Shown: positions 36,882-45,032 of the stretch, one piece after another
How positions within the stretch are numbered: position 1 is the first letter of the stretch
How the letters are laid out: every line of letters begins with the position of its first letter
DNA from: Rhizobium sp. Q54
GTDB lineage: Bacteria; Bacteroidota; Bacteroidia; Flavobacteriales; Flavobacteriaceae
Length of the DNA stretch: 64,000 nucleotides
Assembly: GCA_943328505.2 (NCBI GenBank)
Contig: CALQAH020000004.1
Location: 1 to 64,000 of the forward strand
Direction of reading: 5' to 3'
The notes under the pieces: generated by a model
Told to the model about the DNA's origin: nothing
The model's database searches: none
Seen by the model: the letters and a program-made list of their open reading frames with translations, nothing else
Position numbers and translations under genes: made by a program

Positions 36882-38063
36882 ATGAAAAAATTAGTATTAA
36901 GCTTGGCTATTATGAGTGCACTTTTCACAGGATGTTCTAGTGATGACGAAAGTGATAATGTTATTGTTCCTCAAACAGGTGAAATAACAGGTGACATAAC
37001 CGTTAGTAAAACTTATGCCTTTGGGAATTATACTTTGAAAGGTATTGTTAAAGTAAAATCAGGTGTTGTTTTGACTTTTGATCCAGGTAGTACCATTACA
37101 TGTGACAAATTAACAGGAGATAATGCATTATTAGTTGAAAATGGTGGAAAACTTATAATTAACGGAACAGATTCTGCACCAGTTATCTTTACAGAGATTT
37201 CTAAAATTCCAGGTTCTTGGGGTGGAATTATTATGTATGGAGATGCGCCAGCTAAAGTATTAGGTGGAGGACCAAGTGCAACATCGGAAGATGGATTGTC
37301 GTATACTTATGGTGGAACTAACGCTGCACATAATGGTGGTAGTTTACTTTATGTAAGAGTTGAATATGCTGGAAAAAAATTAGCGGATGGAACAAAAGAA
37401 TTAAATGGGTTTTCATTCTATTCAGTTGGTTCAGGTACAGTTTTAGACCATTTGGTTTCATACAAAGGAGCAGATGATGGGTTTGAATTTTATGGTGGAA
37501 CGGTAAGTTTAACCAATGCTATTTCTTATGGAAATTACGATGATTCTTTTGACTGGCAAGATGGATGGCAAGGGCAAAACAACACCAACTGGTTAGCCTA
37601 TCAAGAAGTTAAAGGAAACTTTGGTATTGAAGTTGAAGCATCTACAAATAATAATGATTTTTTCCCTAAGTTTACTAACGTAACTTTAAAAAGAGCTGCA
37701 GGTTGTACTCCTGAAGTTGCAGGAGATATTCAAATAGATGCAATTCAATTCAAGAAAAATGGTAATGGTGATTTCAGTAATGTTATAATTGATGGATACA
37801 CTACATATACTGAAGGAGCAAATACATATCAAGGTGCAGCTGTAAAAATTCAAGATGCTGATACTAATACGAATCAAGTAAGTGGTTCAAAAATAAAATT
37901 GACTAATGTTAAGATTACAAATACTGCTCAGGAAATAGCTGGTGCGGGTGTATTAGTAGTTGCGTTTCCAACTGGACAATATGCAACGAGTACAACAGCA
38001 ACAGGGGCAAGTTTGGCTCCAGGTGCATGGGCAACTGTAAGTGGTGTTAATTTAATTCAATAA
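36882..38063 (+). CDS. Surface-exposed lipoprotein with right-handed beta-helix-like repeats
   Basis: A 393-residue lipoprotein. The signal sequence has the lipobox LFTGC. After the Cys comes SSDDESD, an acidic stretch like the lipoprotein export signal that sends Bacteroidetes lipoproteins to the outer face. The rest is rich in Gly, Asn and Val, with repeating strands (GNYTLKGIVKVKSGVVLTFD, then GGKLIINGTDSAPVIFTE) typical of parallel beta-helix folds, and DDSFDWQDGWQGQ in the middle. Function unknown. It follows a TonB-dependent receptor and may be its surface partner, replacing SusD. Confidence 0.75.
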   Translation: MKKLVLSLAIMSALFTGCSSDDESDNVIVPQTGEITGDITVSKTYAFGNYTLKGIVKVKSGVVLTFDPGSTITCDKLTGDNALLVENGGKLIINGTDSAPVIFTEISKIPGSWGGIIMYGDAPAKVLGGGPSATSEDGLSYTYGGTNAAHNGGSLLYVRVEYAGKKLADGTKELNGFSFYSVGSGTVLDHLVSYKGADDGFEFYGGTVSLTNAISYGNYDDSFDWQDGWQGQNNTNWLAYQEVKGNFGIEVEASTNNNDFFPKFTNVTLKRAAGCTPEVAGDIQIDAIQFKKNGNGDFSNVIIDGYTTYTEGANTYQGAAVKIQDADTNTNQVSGSKIKLTNVKITNTAQEIAGAGVLVVAFPTGQYATSTTATGASLAPGAWATVSGVNLIQ

Positions 38064-38075
38064 TTAATTGTCATA

Positions 38076-38115
38076 AAAAAAAGGGCTATTTGCATTTGCA
38101 AATAGCCCTTTTTTT
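38076..38115. terminator. Bidirectional terminator
   Basis: AAAGGGCTATTTGCA and TGCAAATAGCCCTTT form a perfect stem with long A and T flanks, between convergent genes ending at 38063 and 38131. Confidence 0.93.
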
Positions 38116-38130
38116 ACTTTTAATAAGTTA

Positions 38131-38481
38131 CTAGTTCTTTAATGCTATAGCATTCTGATTGCCTTTTTTAACAGCTACAATTTGATTATTTGAAAAATCA
38201 ACTTCTCTAACCGCTACATTGTTTGTATAATAAATCCATTTGCCAGATTTAATACCATTACTATATTCAGCAATTGAAGTAATGGCTCCACTTGCATCAT
38301 AAGTCATCCATTTACCGTCTAGTTTTCCATCTTTAAAATAACCTACTTGCTGAATGTTACCATTATCATAATGGTAGGTTGCTTTTACCAATTGACCTTC
38401 AGCTTCAAGAACAGGTTTAGCGCTTTGACTAAAACCAATTCCAGATATCAATAAAACAACTAATGCTACAAGATTTTTCAT
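38131..38481 (-). CDS. Exported MORN-like repeat protein (YwqK type)
   Basis: A 116-residue secreted protein with signal peptide MKNLVALVVLLISGIGFSQ. Two or three MORN-variant repeats follow: HYDNGNIQQVGYFKDGKLDG, KWMTYDASGAITSIAEYSNG and KSGKWIYYTNNVAVREVDFSN. This kind of repeat is often annotated as toxin-antitoxin YwqK antitoxin, a label without functional weight here. No toxin gene is next to it. Function unknown. TAAC repeats 11 bases apart lie upstream at 38551-38566. Confidence 0.7.
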   Translation of the reverse strand: MKNLVALVVLLISGIGFSQSAKPVLEAEGQLVKATYHYDNGNIQQVGYFKDGKLDGKWMTYDASGAITSIAEYSNGIKSGKWIYYTNNVAVREVDFSNNQIVAVKKGNQNAIALKN

Positions 38482-38550
38482 AATTTGGAAATTTAAATTA
38501 ATAATACAATAACAAATATATACATTATTTTACAATAAAAAAACTTTTTG

Positions 38551-38582
38551 GTAACAATTTGGTAACATTAACATTTTTAACC
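38551..38582. promoter_or_regulatory. TAAC direct repeats in a divergent promoter region
   Basis: GGTAACAATTT and GGTAACATTAA are adjacent 11-base direct repeats (38550-38571), with further TAAC at 38569 and 38578. They lie between the MORN-like gene and the mini T9SS protein gene. The wording is like the TTAAC arrays near the PhoB-like regulator. Weak evidence of a shared operator. Confidence 0.35.
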
Positions 38583-38724
38583 TTTTCCTCTGATAATTAA
38601 AACGCTTGTTTATTTTTTGTTTTGTGAAGTACATCAATAAGATATTGACCTAGTTCATGTTAAATTTTGGAACTTTGGTACAGTAATTGAAATAAATTTT
38701 ATACTTTTACAAAACCAAATCGTT
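38583..38724. other. Remainder of the divergent gap before the mini T9SS gene
   Basis: AT-rich DNA without a visible frame. TACTTTTA (38702-38709) is an imperfect -7 candidate for the downstream gene. Nothing else recognised. Confidence 0.4.
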
Positions 38725-39063
38725 ATGATGGCTAAAAATTACTTTTATATTACACTTTTATTGCTTTCATTTATTTCCTTTAGTAGCAATGCTCAAGAAA
38801 GCAAACCACAGCCTAGAACTCTAGAAACCACTATTGATGGTTTGAGTTTCTATCCAAATCCTGTAAGTAATGGTAAAATTTATATTACTTCAAAATCTAC
38901 TTTAGATAAAGAGATTACCATTTTTGATGTCCTTGGAAAAAAAGTAATGCAAACTACGATAACTTCTAAAGAGTTAAATATTACTTCAATTCCTCCTGGA
39001 GTTTACATCATAAAAATTCGCGAAGGAGAAGCTACTGCCACTAGAAAACTAATTGTCAGGTAG
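38725..39063 (+). CDS. Mini T9SS protein: signal peptide plus type A sorting domain only
   Basis: A 112-residue protein consisting of a signal peptide (hydrophobic core YITLLLLSFISFSS, cleavage near SSNAQ), a linker of about 18 residues, and an apparently complete type A T9SS C-terminal domain (LSFYPNPVSNGKIYITS, ITIFDVLGKKVM, PPGVYIIKI, ending RKLIVR). There is no cargo domain between. Two ATG codons are adjacent (38725 and 38728) and either could start. The tail is closely similar to that of the next gene, so it may derive from a duplication that deleted the cargo. It could compete for or report on the sorting machinery, or be inert. Confidence 0.8.
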   Translation: MMAKNYFYITLLLLSFISFSSNAQESKPQPRTLETTIDGLSFYPNPVSNGKIYITSKSTLDKEITIFDVLGKKVMQTTITSKELNITSIPPGVYIIKIREGEATATRKLIVR

Positions 39064-39136
39064 TTAATTCTCAAATAAATACTTAATCCTTAACCTTTTT
39101 TTTACGTACTTTTTTTCTACAAACAAAATTTGTGCG

Positions 39137-39144
39137 TATCTTTG
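39137..39144 (+). promoter_or_regulatory. -7 box before the 619-residue T9SS protein gene
   Basis: TATCTTTG exactly fits TAnnTTTG, 22 bases before the ATG. No TTG is seen at the expected distance. Confidence 0.55.
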
Positions 39145-39166
39145 TTGCCTAATTAAATTTAAAAAA

Positions 39167-41026
39167 ATGAAAAAACTTTACTCTTTATTACTTTTGGCGT
39201 TAACTACTGTGTCTTTTGGGCAAGTTTTCACCGATAATTTTAACTATGCTGACATTTCCTTATTAACAGACAATGGATGGGCTTTAACAGGTACTTCTGT
39301 AGTAGAGCCTATCGATGTTGGAACTTCTAACGGACTTCTTTACACAGGTTATAATACTACTGCAGGTAATGCAGCACGTTTGGACAACAACGGGCAGGAT
39401 CTAAACAAAGTATTCACTACGCCAGTAACTACCGGAACACTTTATTATTCATTTTTAGTGAATGTGGCTTCTGGAGATGCAGGATATTTTACACATCTTG
39501 GTAACGGAACAAATTTTGTTGCAAGAGTTTTTGTAAAGCCATCAGCAAATGCTGGAAAAATTAATTTTGGTATCTCTAATACAGGCACAGCTTCTTTTGC
39601 TGGTGTTCCAACAGATTTTGATATAAACACAACCTATTTAATAATTGTTAAATATGATGTTTCTACAACTGGAGCTGCAAGTATTTGGGTGAAAGCTGCT
39701 GGAGTTCCAACAACTGAAGCTACTGCTGGAGCACCAGAACATTCTACTTCTGCCTCTGGACAAGCGAATATTGCTGCTGTTTATTTACGCCAGTATGCTG
39801 CTACTCAAAATATCACACTTGATGAGATTAAGGTATATTCAACTTGGTTTGGAACTACACCTTGTGCACTAACGTTAAATGCTGAATCCGTTGCCTGTGA
39901 TAATATAACACCTGCAATTGACACTTATACAGCAACAATACCTTTTACTGGAGGAAATACAGGAACCTATAATTTAGCAACTAATTTTGGAACTATAGGT
40001 GGCGATAATCCATCTACCACAGCAACTGGAAATATTACAATTTCTGGAATTACAGAAGGAGTAAATGTTACTTTAACGGTTACAGGAACATGTGGTTTTA
40101 CAAAACTTGTTGCTGCACCTGTATGCAAACCAGTTAATCCATTACCTTTCAGTGAGTCTTTTCCTTATACAATAGGAAATTCTTTAAATGGAGAGCAAAA
40201 ATGGACGGCTGTAAATACAGGAGATAATATTTTAATAACTACAGGAAATCTTACTTACACTGGAATTACTTCTTCGGGGAACTCAATTACATGGGTTGGT
40301 ATTGGCGCTGAATCAAGAACTCTTTTTACAGATACTACTACGGGTACTATTTATGCATCATTTATTGCAACAGCATCTGACTTAGCTAATATTACAACTG
40401 ATTTAGCAAACACTTATTTTGCTGTATTTACGGATGCTACAGGAGCATCAACTAATGCTAGAGTTTGGATTAGAAAAAATGGAACGCAATACCAATACGG
40501 ATTAGGAACTGGTTCAACTGCGACAGATTGGGATGCTACATTATACAATGCAAATGACATACAGTATGTTGTTTTAGGATATGACTTTTCAGATAATACA
40601 TTAAAATTATTTATCAATCCAACGGTTGGTGGTTCAGCGGCTCCAACAATTGCTGTAACTCCATCAGCTCCTTATACTAGTATAGGTGGATTTTTGTTCA
40701 GACAAGATACAAATACTACAACTCCAACCATGATAGTGGATGAATTAAGAGTTACTTTAACGCCAAACTTTACTTTAGGTTTACAATCTAATACTATAGC
40801 TGGTCTTAACGTATATCCAAACCCAGTTTCAAACGGGAAACTATACATCACTTCAGATAGTGGTGCTGATAAAACAGTTGCTATCTATGATGTTTTAGGA
40901 AAACAAGTAATGGCTACAGCTTTAACTAACGACGTTGTGAACGTTAGCGCTTTAAACGCTGGAGTTTACATTGTTAAAGTTACTGAAGCTGGAAATACTG
41001 CTACAAGAAAATTAGTTATAAGATAA
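39167..41026 (+). CDS. T9SS-exported surface protein with two jelly-roll-like repeats
   Basis: A 619-residue secreted protein. The signal peptide ends in VSFGQ. Two related modules of about 200 residues follow (first NFNYADISLLTDNGWALTG, second ESFPYTIGNSLNGEQKWTAV). Each has a lectin/LamG-like jelly-roll pattern (TLYYSFLVNVASGD and TIYASFIATASD) and an ARVFVK or ARVWIRK strand. A beta-sandwich linker (GNITISGITEGVNVTLTVTG) lies between. The C-terminus is a type A sorting domain (LNVYPNPVSNGKLYITS to RKLVIR). Carbohydrate or polymer binding is plausible, but there are no catalytic motifs. Confidence 0.82.
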   Translation: MKKLYSLLLLALTTVSFGQVFTDNFNYADISLLTDNGWALTGTSVVEPIDVGTSNGLLYTGYNTTAGNAARLDNNGQDLNKVFTTPVTTGTLYYSFLVNVASGDAGYFTHLGNGTNFVARVFVKPSANAGKINFGISNTGTASFAGVPTDFDINTTYLIIVKYDVSTTGAASIWVKAAGVPTTEATAGAPEHSTSASGQANIAAVYLRQYAATQNITLDEIKVYSTWFGTTPCALTLNAESVACDNITPAIDTYTATIPFTGGNTGTYNLATNFGTIGGDNPSTTATGNITISGITEGVNVTLTVTGTCGFTKLVAAPVCKPVNPLPFSESFPYTIGNSLNGEQKWTAVNTGDNILITTGNLTYTGITSSGNSITWVGIGAESRTLFTDTTTGTIYASFIATASDLANITTDLANTYFAVFTDATGASTNARVWIRKNGTQYQYGLGTGSTATDWDATLYNANDIQYVVLGYDFSDNTLKLFINPTVGGSAAPTIAVTPSAPYTSIGGFLFRQDTNTTTPTMIVDELRVTLTPNFTLGLQSNTIAGLNVYPNPVSNGKLYITSDSGADKTVAIYDVLGKQVMATALTNDVVNVSALNAGVYIVKVTEAGNTATRKLVIR

Positions 41027-41044
41027 TTAATTTCAAACAATATT

Positions 41045-41078
41045 AAAAAAGCTCCCCGCCATGGCGGGGAGCTTTTTT
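41045..41078. terminator. Strong GC-rich hairpin terminator
   Basis: AAAAAAGCTCCCCGCC and GGCGGGGAGCTTTTTT form a perfect 16-bp stem with an AT loop, far more GC-rich than the surrounding DNA. Confidence 0.95.
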
Positions 41079-41109
41079 ATTTTATACTACTTTTGTAAAA
41101 AAATTATTT

Positions 41110-42090
41110 TTGATAACTACTCAAGACATATTTACCATTTCCAGCCAAAAGCAATTTGAAAAAATGGCCTTGAAAGTTTTTCGTTTTCAATATGAGAACA
41201 ATCCCGTTTATCAAGAGTTTTGTAATTTTTTAAAGGTGGAGAAAGGCAATGTAAAATCGTTGGAACAAATTCCTTTTTTACCCATACAGTTTTTCAAATC
41301 CCATGAAGTGCTTTCAAGCCCTAATCCCATTCAAGAAACGTTTGTAAGTAGTGGCACAACAGGAATGATAACCAGCAAACATTTAGTTACTGATGTATCA
41401 CTTTATGAATCGAGTTATAAAAATGCCTTTTCGGAATTTTATGGCAACATCGAAGATTACGCTGTTTTAGCTTTGTTGCCTTCCTATTTGGAACGTGAAG
41501 GCTCGTCTTTGATTTATATGGTTAAAGATTTAATTGCCCTTTCAAACAATGGAAATAGCGGATTTCATCTGAATGATTATGACGCTTTAATTGCCAAACT
41601 CATTGATTTGGATGCTTCAGGACAAAACGTGCTTTTAATAGGTGTAACCTACGCTTTATTGGATTTAATAGAACTACATAATTTCCAATTACAAAACACC
41701 ATTATCATGGAAACGGGTGGCATGAAAGGCAAACGCAAAGAAATGATACGAGAAGAATTGCATGAAATACTGTGTAAAGGCTTTGGTGTGACAAGTATTC
41801 ATTCCGAATATGGAATGACCGAATTATTATCGCAAGCCTATTCATTAGGCAATGGAATTTTTGAATGCCCCAATTGGATGAGCATCCTTATTCGCGACAC
41901 CGAAGATGCGTTGACTTATGTAACACTCGGTAAAACGGGAGGAATAAACGTCATTGATTTAGCCAATATCAATTCATGTTCGTTTATTGCAACACAAGAT
42001 TTAGGTAAAAAATATCCCAACAATTCCTTTGAAGTATTGGGGCGTTTTGATAATTCCGATATTCGAGGTTGTAATTTGATGGTGATTTAA
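41110..42090 (+). CDS. LuxE-family acyl-protein synthetase / acyl transferase
   Basis: A 326-residue member of the LuxE (acyl-protein synthetase) branch of adenylating enzymes. FVSSGTTGMITSKHLV (about residues 78-93) is the ATP-binding Ser/Thr/Gly loop, followed by SEYGMTELLSQAY and a C-terminal ATQDLGKKYPN segment. No luxC or luxD is nearby, so this is not a bioluminescence system; related genes occur in polysaccharide and lipid clusters. The TTG start at 41110 fits a TACTTTTG box (41088-41095) and implies an almost leaderless transcript; the first ATG (41164) would cut into the conserved N-terminus. Confidence 0.75.
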   Translation: MITTQDIFTISSQKQFEKMALKVFRFQYENNPVYQEFCNFLKVEKGNVKSLEQIPFLPIQFFKSHEVLSSPNPIQETFVSSGTTGMITSKHLVTDVSLYESSYKNAFSEFYGNIEDYAVLALLPSYLEREGSSLIYMVKDLIALSNNGNSGFHLNDYDALIAKLIDLDASGQNVLLIGVTYALLDLIELHNFQLQNTIIMETGGMKGKRKEMIREELHEILCKGFGVTSIHSEYGMTELLSQAYSLGNGIFECPNWMSILIRDTEDALTYVTLGKTGGINVIDLANINSCSFIATQDLGKKYPNNSFEVLGRFDNSDIRGCNLMVI

Positions 42091-42100
42091 GAATTCTTTC

Positions 42101-42176
42101 ACCACATAATATACATAAGATTTTTTAAGTCATAAAGATTTTATATGACTTTGTTTTCTTTTGTGCCTTATGTGGT
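42101..42176. repeat. Nested palindromes between luxE-like gene and tyrS
   Basis: ACCACATAA (42101-42109) pairs with TTATGTGGT (42168-42176). Inside it AAGTCATA (42127-42134) pairs with TATGACTT (42144-42151). The region lies between two convergent genes and could serve as a weak bidirectional terminator. Its build resembles the spacers in the biotin operon, though the words differ. Confidence 0.6.
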
Positions 42177-42190
42177 TAATTATTTTACAG

Positions 42191-43486
42191 TTAAATAATT
42201 CTCAAAACAAAATAATTCTTCTTTCCACTTTGTAATAACACAAATTGATTGTTGATTAAATCATTTGAAGTTAACTGAAATTCTTCGTTAACTTTGGTTT
42301 TATTTACCGATATTGAATTGGCAGTCAAAGCACGTCTTGCCTCTCCATTGGATTTAAAAAAACCTGATTTTTCGTTTAATACAGATACAATTTCAATACC
42401 GTTTACAATCTCGCTTTTTGCAACTTCTGCTTGTGGTACACCATCAAAAACTTCTAAAAAAGTAGCTTCATCAAGGTTTTTTAAATCATCGGCTGTAGCA
42501 TTTCCAAACAATATATTCGAAGCTTGAATGGCTTTCTCTAATTCGTTTGCGCCATGAACAAATGTGGTAACTTCTTCGGCTAAACGTTTTTGCAACACTC
42601 GTAAATGTTGGGCTTCATGATGTTCAGCAATCAAACCTTCAATCGTATTTTTATCTAAAAAAGTAAAAATCTTAATGTATTTTTCAGCATCAATATCGGT
42701 TGTGTTTAACCAAAATTGATAGAATTTATACACTGAAGTTTTATCGGCAGTTAACCAAACATTTCCACCTTCCGATTTTCCAAATTTTGATCCATCGGCT
42801 TTAGTAATTAAAGGACAAGTCATGGCAAATGCTTTTGCACCTTCGCCATTCATTCTGCGCACAAGTTCGGTTCCAGTGGTAATATTTCCCCATTGGTCAG
42901 AACCTCCCATTTGTAACAAACAGTTGTATGTTTTATATAAATGATGAAAATCATAGCCTTGAATTAATTGATATGTAAACTCTGTAAAACTCATTCCTTC
43001 ACCGTCAGCACTTAATCGTTTTTTTACCGAATCCTTTGCCATCATGTAGTTTACGGTAATGCGTTTGCCCACATCGCGCGCAAAATTGATAAAAGAAAAA
43101 TCTTTCATCCAATCGTAATTGTTTACTAAAATTGGGGCATTGGCAGCCGTAGAATTGAAATCTAAAAACCGAGATAAAACGGCTTTTATTCCTGCAACAT
43201 TTTTATCTAAAGTGGCTTCGTTAAGTAAATTTCTTTCATCCGATTTTCCAGAAGGATCACCAATCATTCCTGTTGCACCTCCAACCAAAGCAATTGGTTT
43301 GTGTCCACATTTTGCAACATGAACCAATAAAATTATAGGAACCAAGTTTCCAATATGTAACGAGTCACTTGTTGGGTCAAATCCAATATAAGTGGTTGTC
43401 ATTTCTTTTAAAAGTTGCTCTTCCGTTCCAGGCATCATATCGTGCACCATGCCACGCCATTGCAATTCTTCAACTAAATTCTTCAT
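42191..43486 (-). CDS. tyrS: Tyrosyl-tRNA synthetase
   Basis: Class I aminoacyl-tRNA synthetase that charges tRNA-Tyr. The protein has 431 residues from the ATG at 43486 ([13 protein letters not shown]); the in-frame codon further upstream adds a low-complexity stretch unlike the family. The HIGH-type motif is HIGN in [10 protein letters not shown]. The tyrosine-binding QGYDFHHLY and [11 protein letters not shown] are present, as is the KMSKS-type loop KFGKS. The C-terminal S4-like RNA-binding domain covers about 365-431. It is divergent from the epimerase gene. Confidence 0.97.
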   Translation of the reverse strand: MKNLVEELQWRGMVHDMMPGTEEQLLKEMTTTYIGFDPTSDSLHIGNLVPIILLVHVAKCGHKPIALVGGATGMIGDPSGKSDERNLLNEATLDKNVAGIKAVLSRFLDFNSTAANAPILVNNYDWMKDFSFINFARDVGKRITVNYMMAKDSVKKRLSADGEGMSFTEFTYQLIQGYDFHHLYKTYNCLLQMGGSDQWGNITTGTELVRRMNGEGAKAFAMTCPLITKADGSKFGKSEGGNVWLTADKTSVYKFYQFWLNTTDIDAEKYIKIFTFLDKNTIEGLIAEHHEAQHLRVLQKRLAEEVTTFVHGANELEKAIQASNILFGNATADDLKNLDEATFLEVFDGVPQAEVAKSEIVNGIEIVSVLNEKSGFFKSNGEARRALTANSISVNKTKVNEEFQLTSNDLINNQFVLLQSGKKNYFVLRII

Positions 43487-43622
43487 GTTTTTAACAAATT
43501 TAAACAAAGATAACAATTCAAGGTACAATGTCAATGACAATTTCAAAGTCAAAAATAAATTTTATAATTTTAGATTAACTGCGTGGTTTTGTGGCTTCAG
43601 ACCAAAATCCTATCTTTACAAA

Positions 43623-44609
43623 ATGATATTAGTTACAGGCGGAACAGGATTAGTTGGAGCACATTTACTTTTGCATTTGATAGAGAATGGTGAATCTGTT
43701 CGGGCTATTTATAGAAATACCGCTACTATTGAAAAAACAAAATCGCTATTTGATCAACATCAAAAACAAAATTTATTTCAGCTAATTAATTGGGTTAAAG
43801 CAGATATATTGGATGTTCCTTCACTAACATTAGCTTTTGAAAACATTGAATTTGTTTACCATTGTGCTGCCGTAATTTCATTTGACCCAAAAGATGAAAA
43901 CGTACTTAGAAAAGTAAATATTGAAGGCACAGCGAATATTGTTAATTTTTGTATTCATAATAAGATCAAAAAACTTTGTTATGTAAGTTCCATTGCAACA
44001 CTTGGCGATCTAGCACAAAATGAAATTATTCTATCTGAAACATCTGAATGGAATCCGGAAATATACCATAGCGATTATGCCATTTCTAAATATGGTGCTG
44101 AACTTGAAGTTTGGCGTGGCTTTCAAGAAGGATTGCCAGTAGTAATTGTAAACCCTGGAGTTATATTAGGTTCGACTATTTGGAAAGAAGGTAGTGGTGC
44201 TATTTTTGTTAAAGTTAAAAGAGGACTTTCGTTTTATACTAAAGGACAAACAGGCTATGTAGGTGTAAATGATGTTGTAAAAGTGATGACTAAACTTATG
44301 CAAAGTGAAATATCAGGAGAACGCTTTTCGATGATTTCTGAACATTTAACCTACGAAAAAATCATTAAAGTCATTGCCGAAAAAGTTAAAAAAACACCGC
44401 CAAAATATTATGCAAAGCCATGGTTTACTGGAATCATATGGCGAATAGATTGGGTTTTTTCAACTTTTTTTGGTACAAAAAGAAGGATGTCAAAATATGC
44501 AGCAACAACTATTCATACTGTTGATAGCTATAGTAGTGATAAAATAAAAAATGCTTTGAATTTTGAATTTCAAAGCATTGATGCTGTTTTAAATACTATA
44601 ATTGATTAA
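43623..44609 (+). CDS. NAD(P)-dependent epimerase/dehydratase (extended SDR)
   Basis: A 328-residue extended short-chain dehydrogenase. The ATG at 43623 is chosen because the Rossmann motif TGGTGLVGAHLL begins at residue 5; upstream in-frame codons are not protein-like and overlap tyrS. The catalytic YAISKYGAE (YxxxK) is at about 153-161 and VYHCAAVISFDP at about 80. The overall type resembles dihydroflavonol reductase or sugar-epimerase relatives; the substrate is not determined. Its stop codon abuts the stop of the convergent DUF4296 gene. Confidence 0.85.
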   Translation: MILVTGGTGLVGAHLLLHLIENGESVRAIYRNTATIEKTKSLFDQHQKQNLFQLINWVKADILDVPSLTLAFENIEFVYHCAAVISFDPKDENVLRKVNIEGTANIVNFCIHNKIKKLCYVSSIATLGDLAQNEIILSETSEWNPEIYHSDYAISKYGAELEVWRGFQEGLPVVIVNPGVILGSTIWKEGSGAIFVKVKRGLSFYTKGQTGYVGVNDVVKVMTKLMQSEISGERFSMISEHLTYEKIIKVIAEKVKKTPPKYYAKPWFTGIIWRIDWVFSTFFGTKRRMSKYAATTIHTVDSYSSDKIKNALNFEFQSIDAVLNTIID

Positions 44610-45020
44610 TTATTGTACTTGAGGTTCTTCTGAATCTAAAGTGTTAGTGCTAAATTTTGGAATAACTTTTTCACCCTTCTTTTTCATCAATGTATCCAGT
44701 TTATTGCTTTCATTCTGTAACCTGTCTTTTACTTTTTCAAACATTTTTTTATAATTTTTCACATCAGAAGCATAATACTTGTTGTTTTGTAAAAATTGTA
44801 TACTATCAATTTTATATTTTTTATAAATGTATTGACTAATGTTGATAATGTTGTCTGAATTGGATATATTTTGAGACTTTATAGATTCTAAAAGCGATAA
44901 ATCATATAAAATATCTACCATTACATCTTCGTCTATTTGTTTTTCAGGTTTCTCAATGACAGTGTTTTGGCAACCCAAAATTGTTGCAATAAAACAAAGT
45001 GTTACTAGTATTTTTTTCAT
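44610..45020 (-). CDS. DUF4296 lipoprotein
   Basis: A 136-residue lipoprotein with lipobox TILGC after MKKILVTLCFIA. The mature part is helical and charged, with VMVDILYDLSLLESIKSQN near the start, the pattern of the DUF4296 family restricted to Bacteroidetes. It lies 12 bases downstream of pyrC in the run mannose synthase, pyrC, DUF4296. Function unknown. Confidence 0.82.
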   Translation of the reverse strand: MKKILVTLCFIATILGCQNTVIEKPEKQIDEDVMVDILYDLSLLESIKSQNISNSDNIINISQYIYKKYKIDSIQFLQNNKYYASDVKNYKKMFEKVKDRLQNESNKLDTLMKKKGEKVIPKFSTNTLDSEEPQVQ

Positions 45021-45032
45021 CTTTATCTTTTA

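Noticed and set aside
38131-38481. Toxin-antitoxin module
   Set aside because: MORN-variant proteins are often labelled YwqK antitoxin, but there is no partner toxin and the protein has a signal peptide.
41110-42090. Bioluminescence operon
   Set aside because: Only a LuxE-like gene is present; luxA-D are missing.
43487-43552. N-terminal extension of tyrS
   Set aside because: The extra 22 residues are low-complexity and precede a typical MKNLVEEL start.
43392-43622. N-terminal extension of the epimerase
   Set aside because: The extra 77 codons are antisense to tyrS, not protein-like, and precede a normal Rossmann start at 43623.
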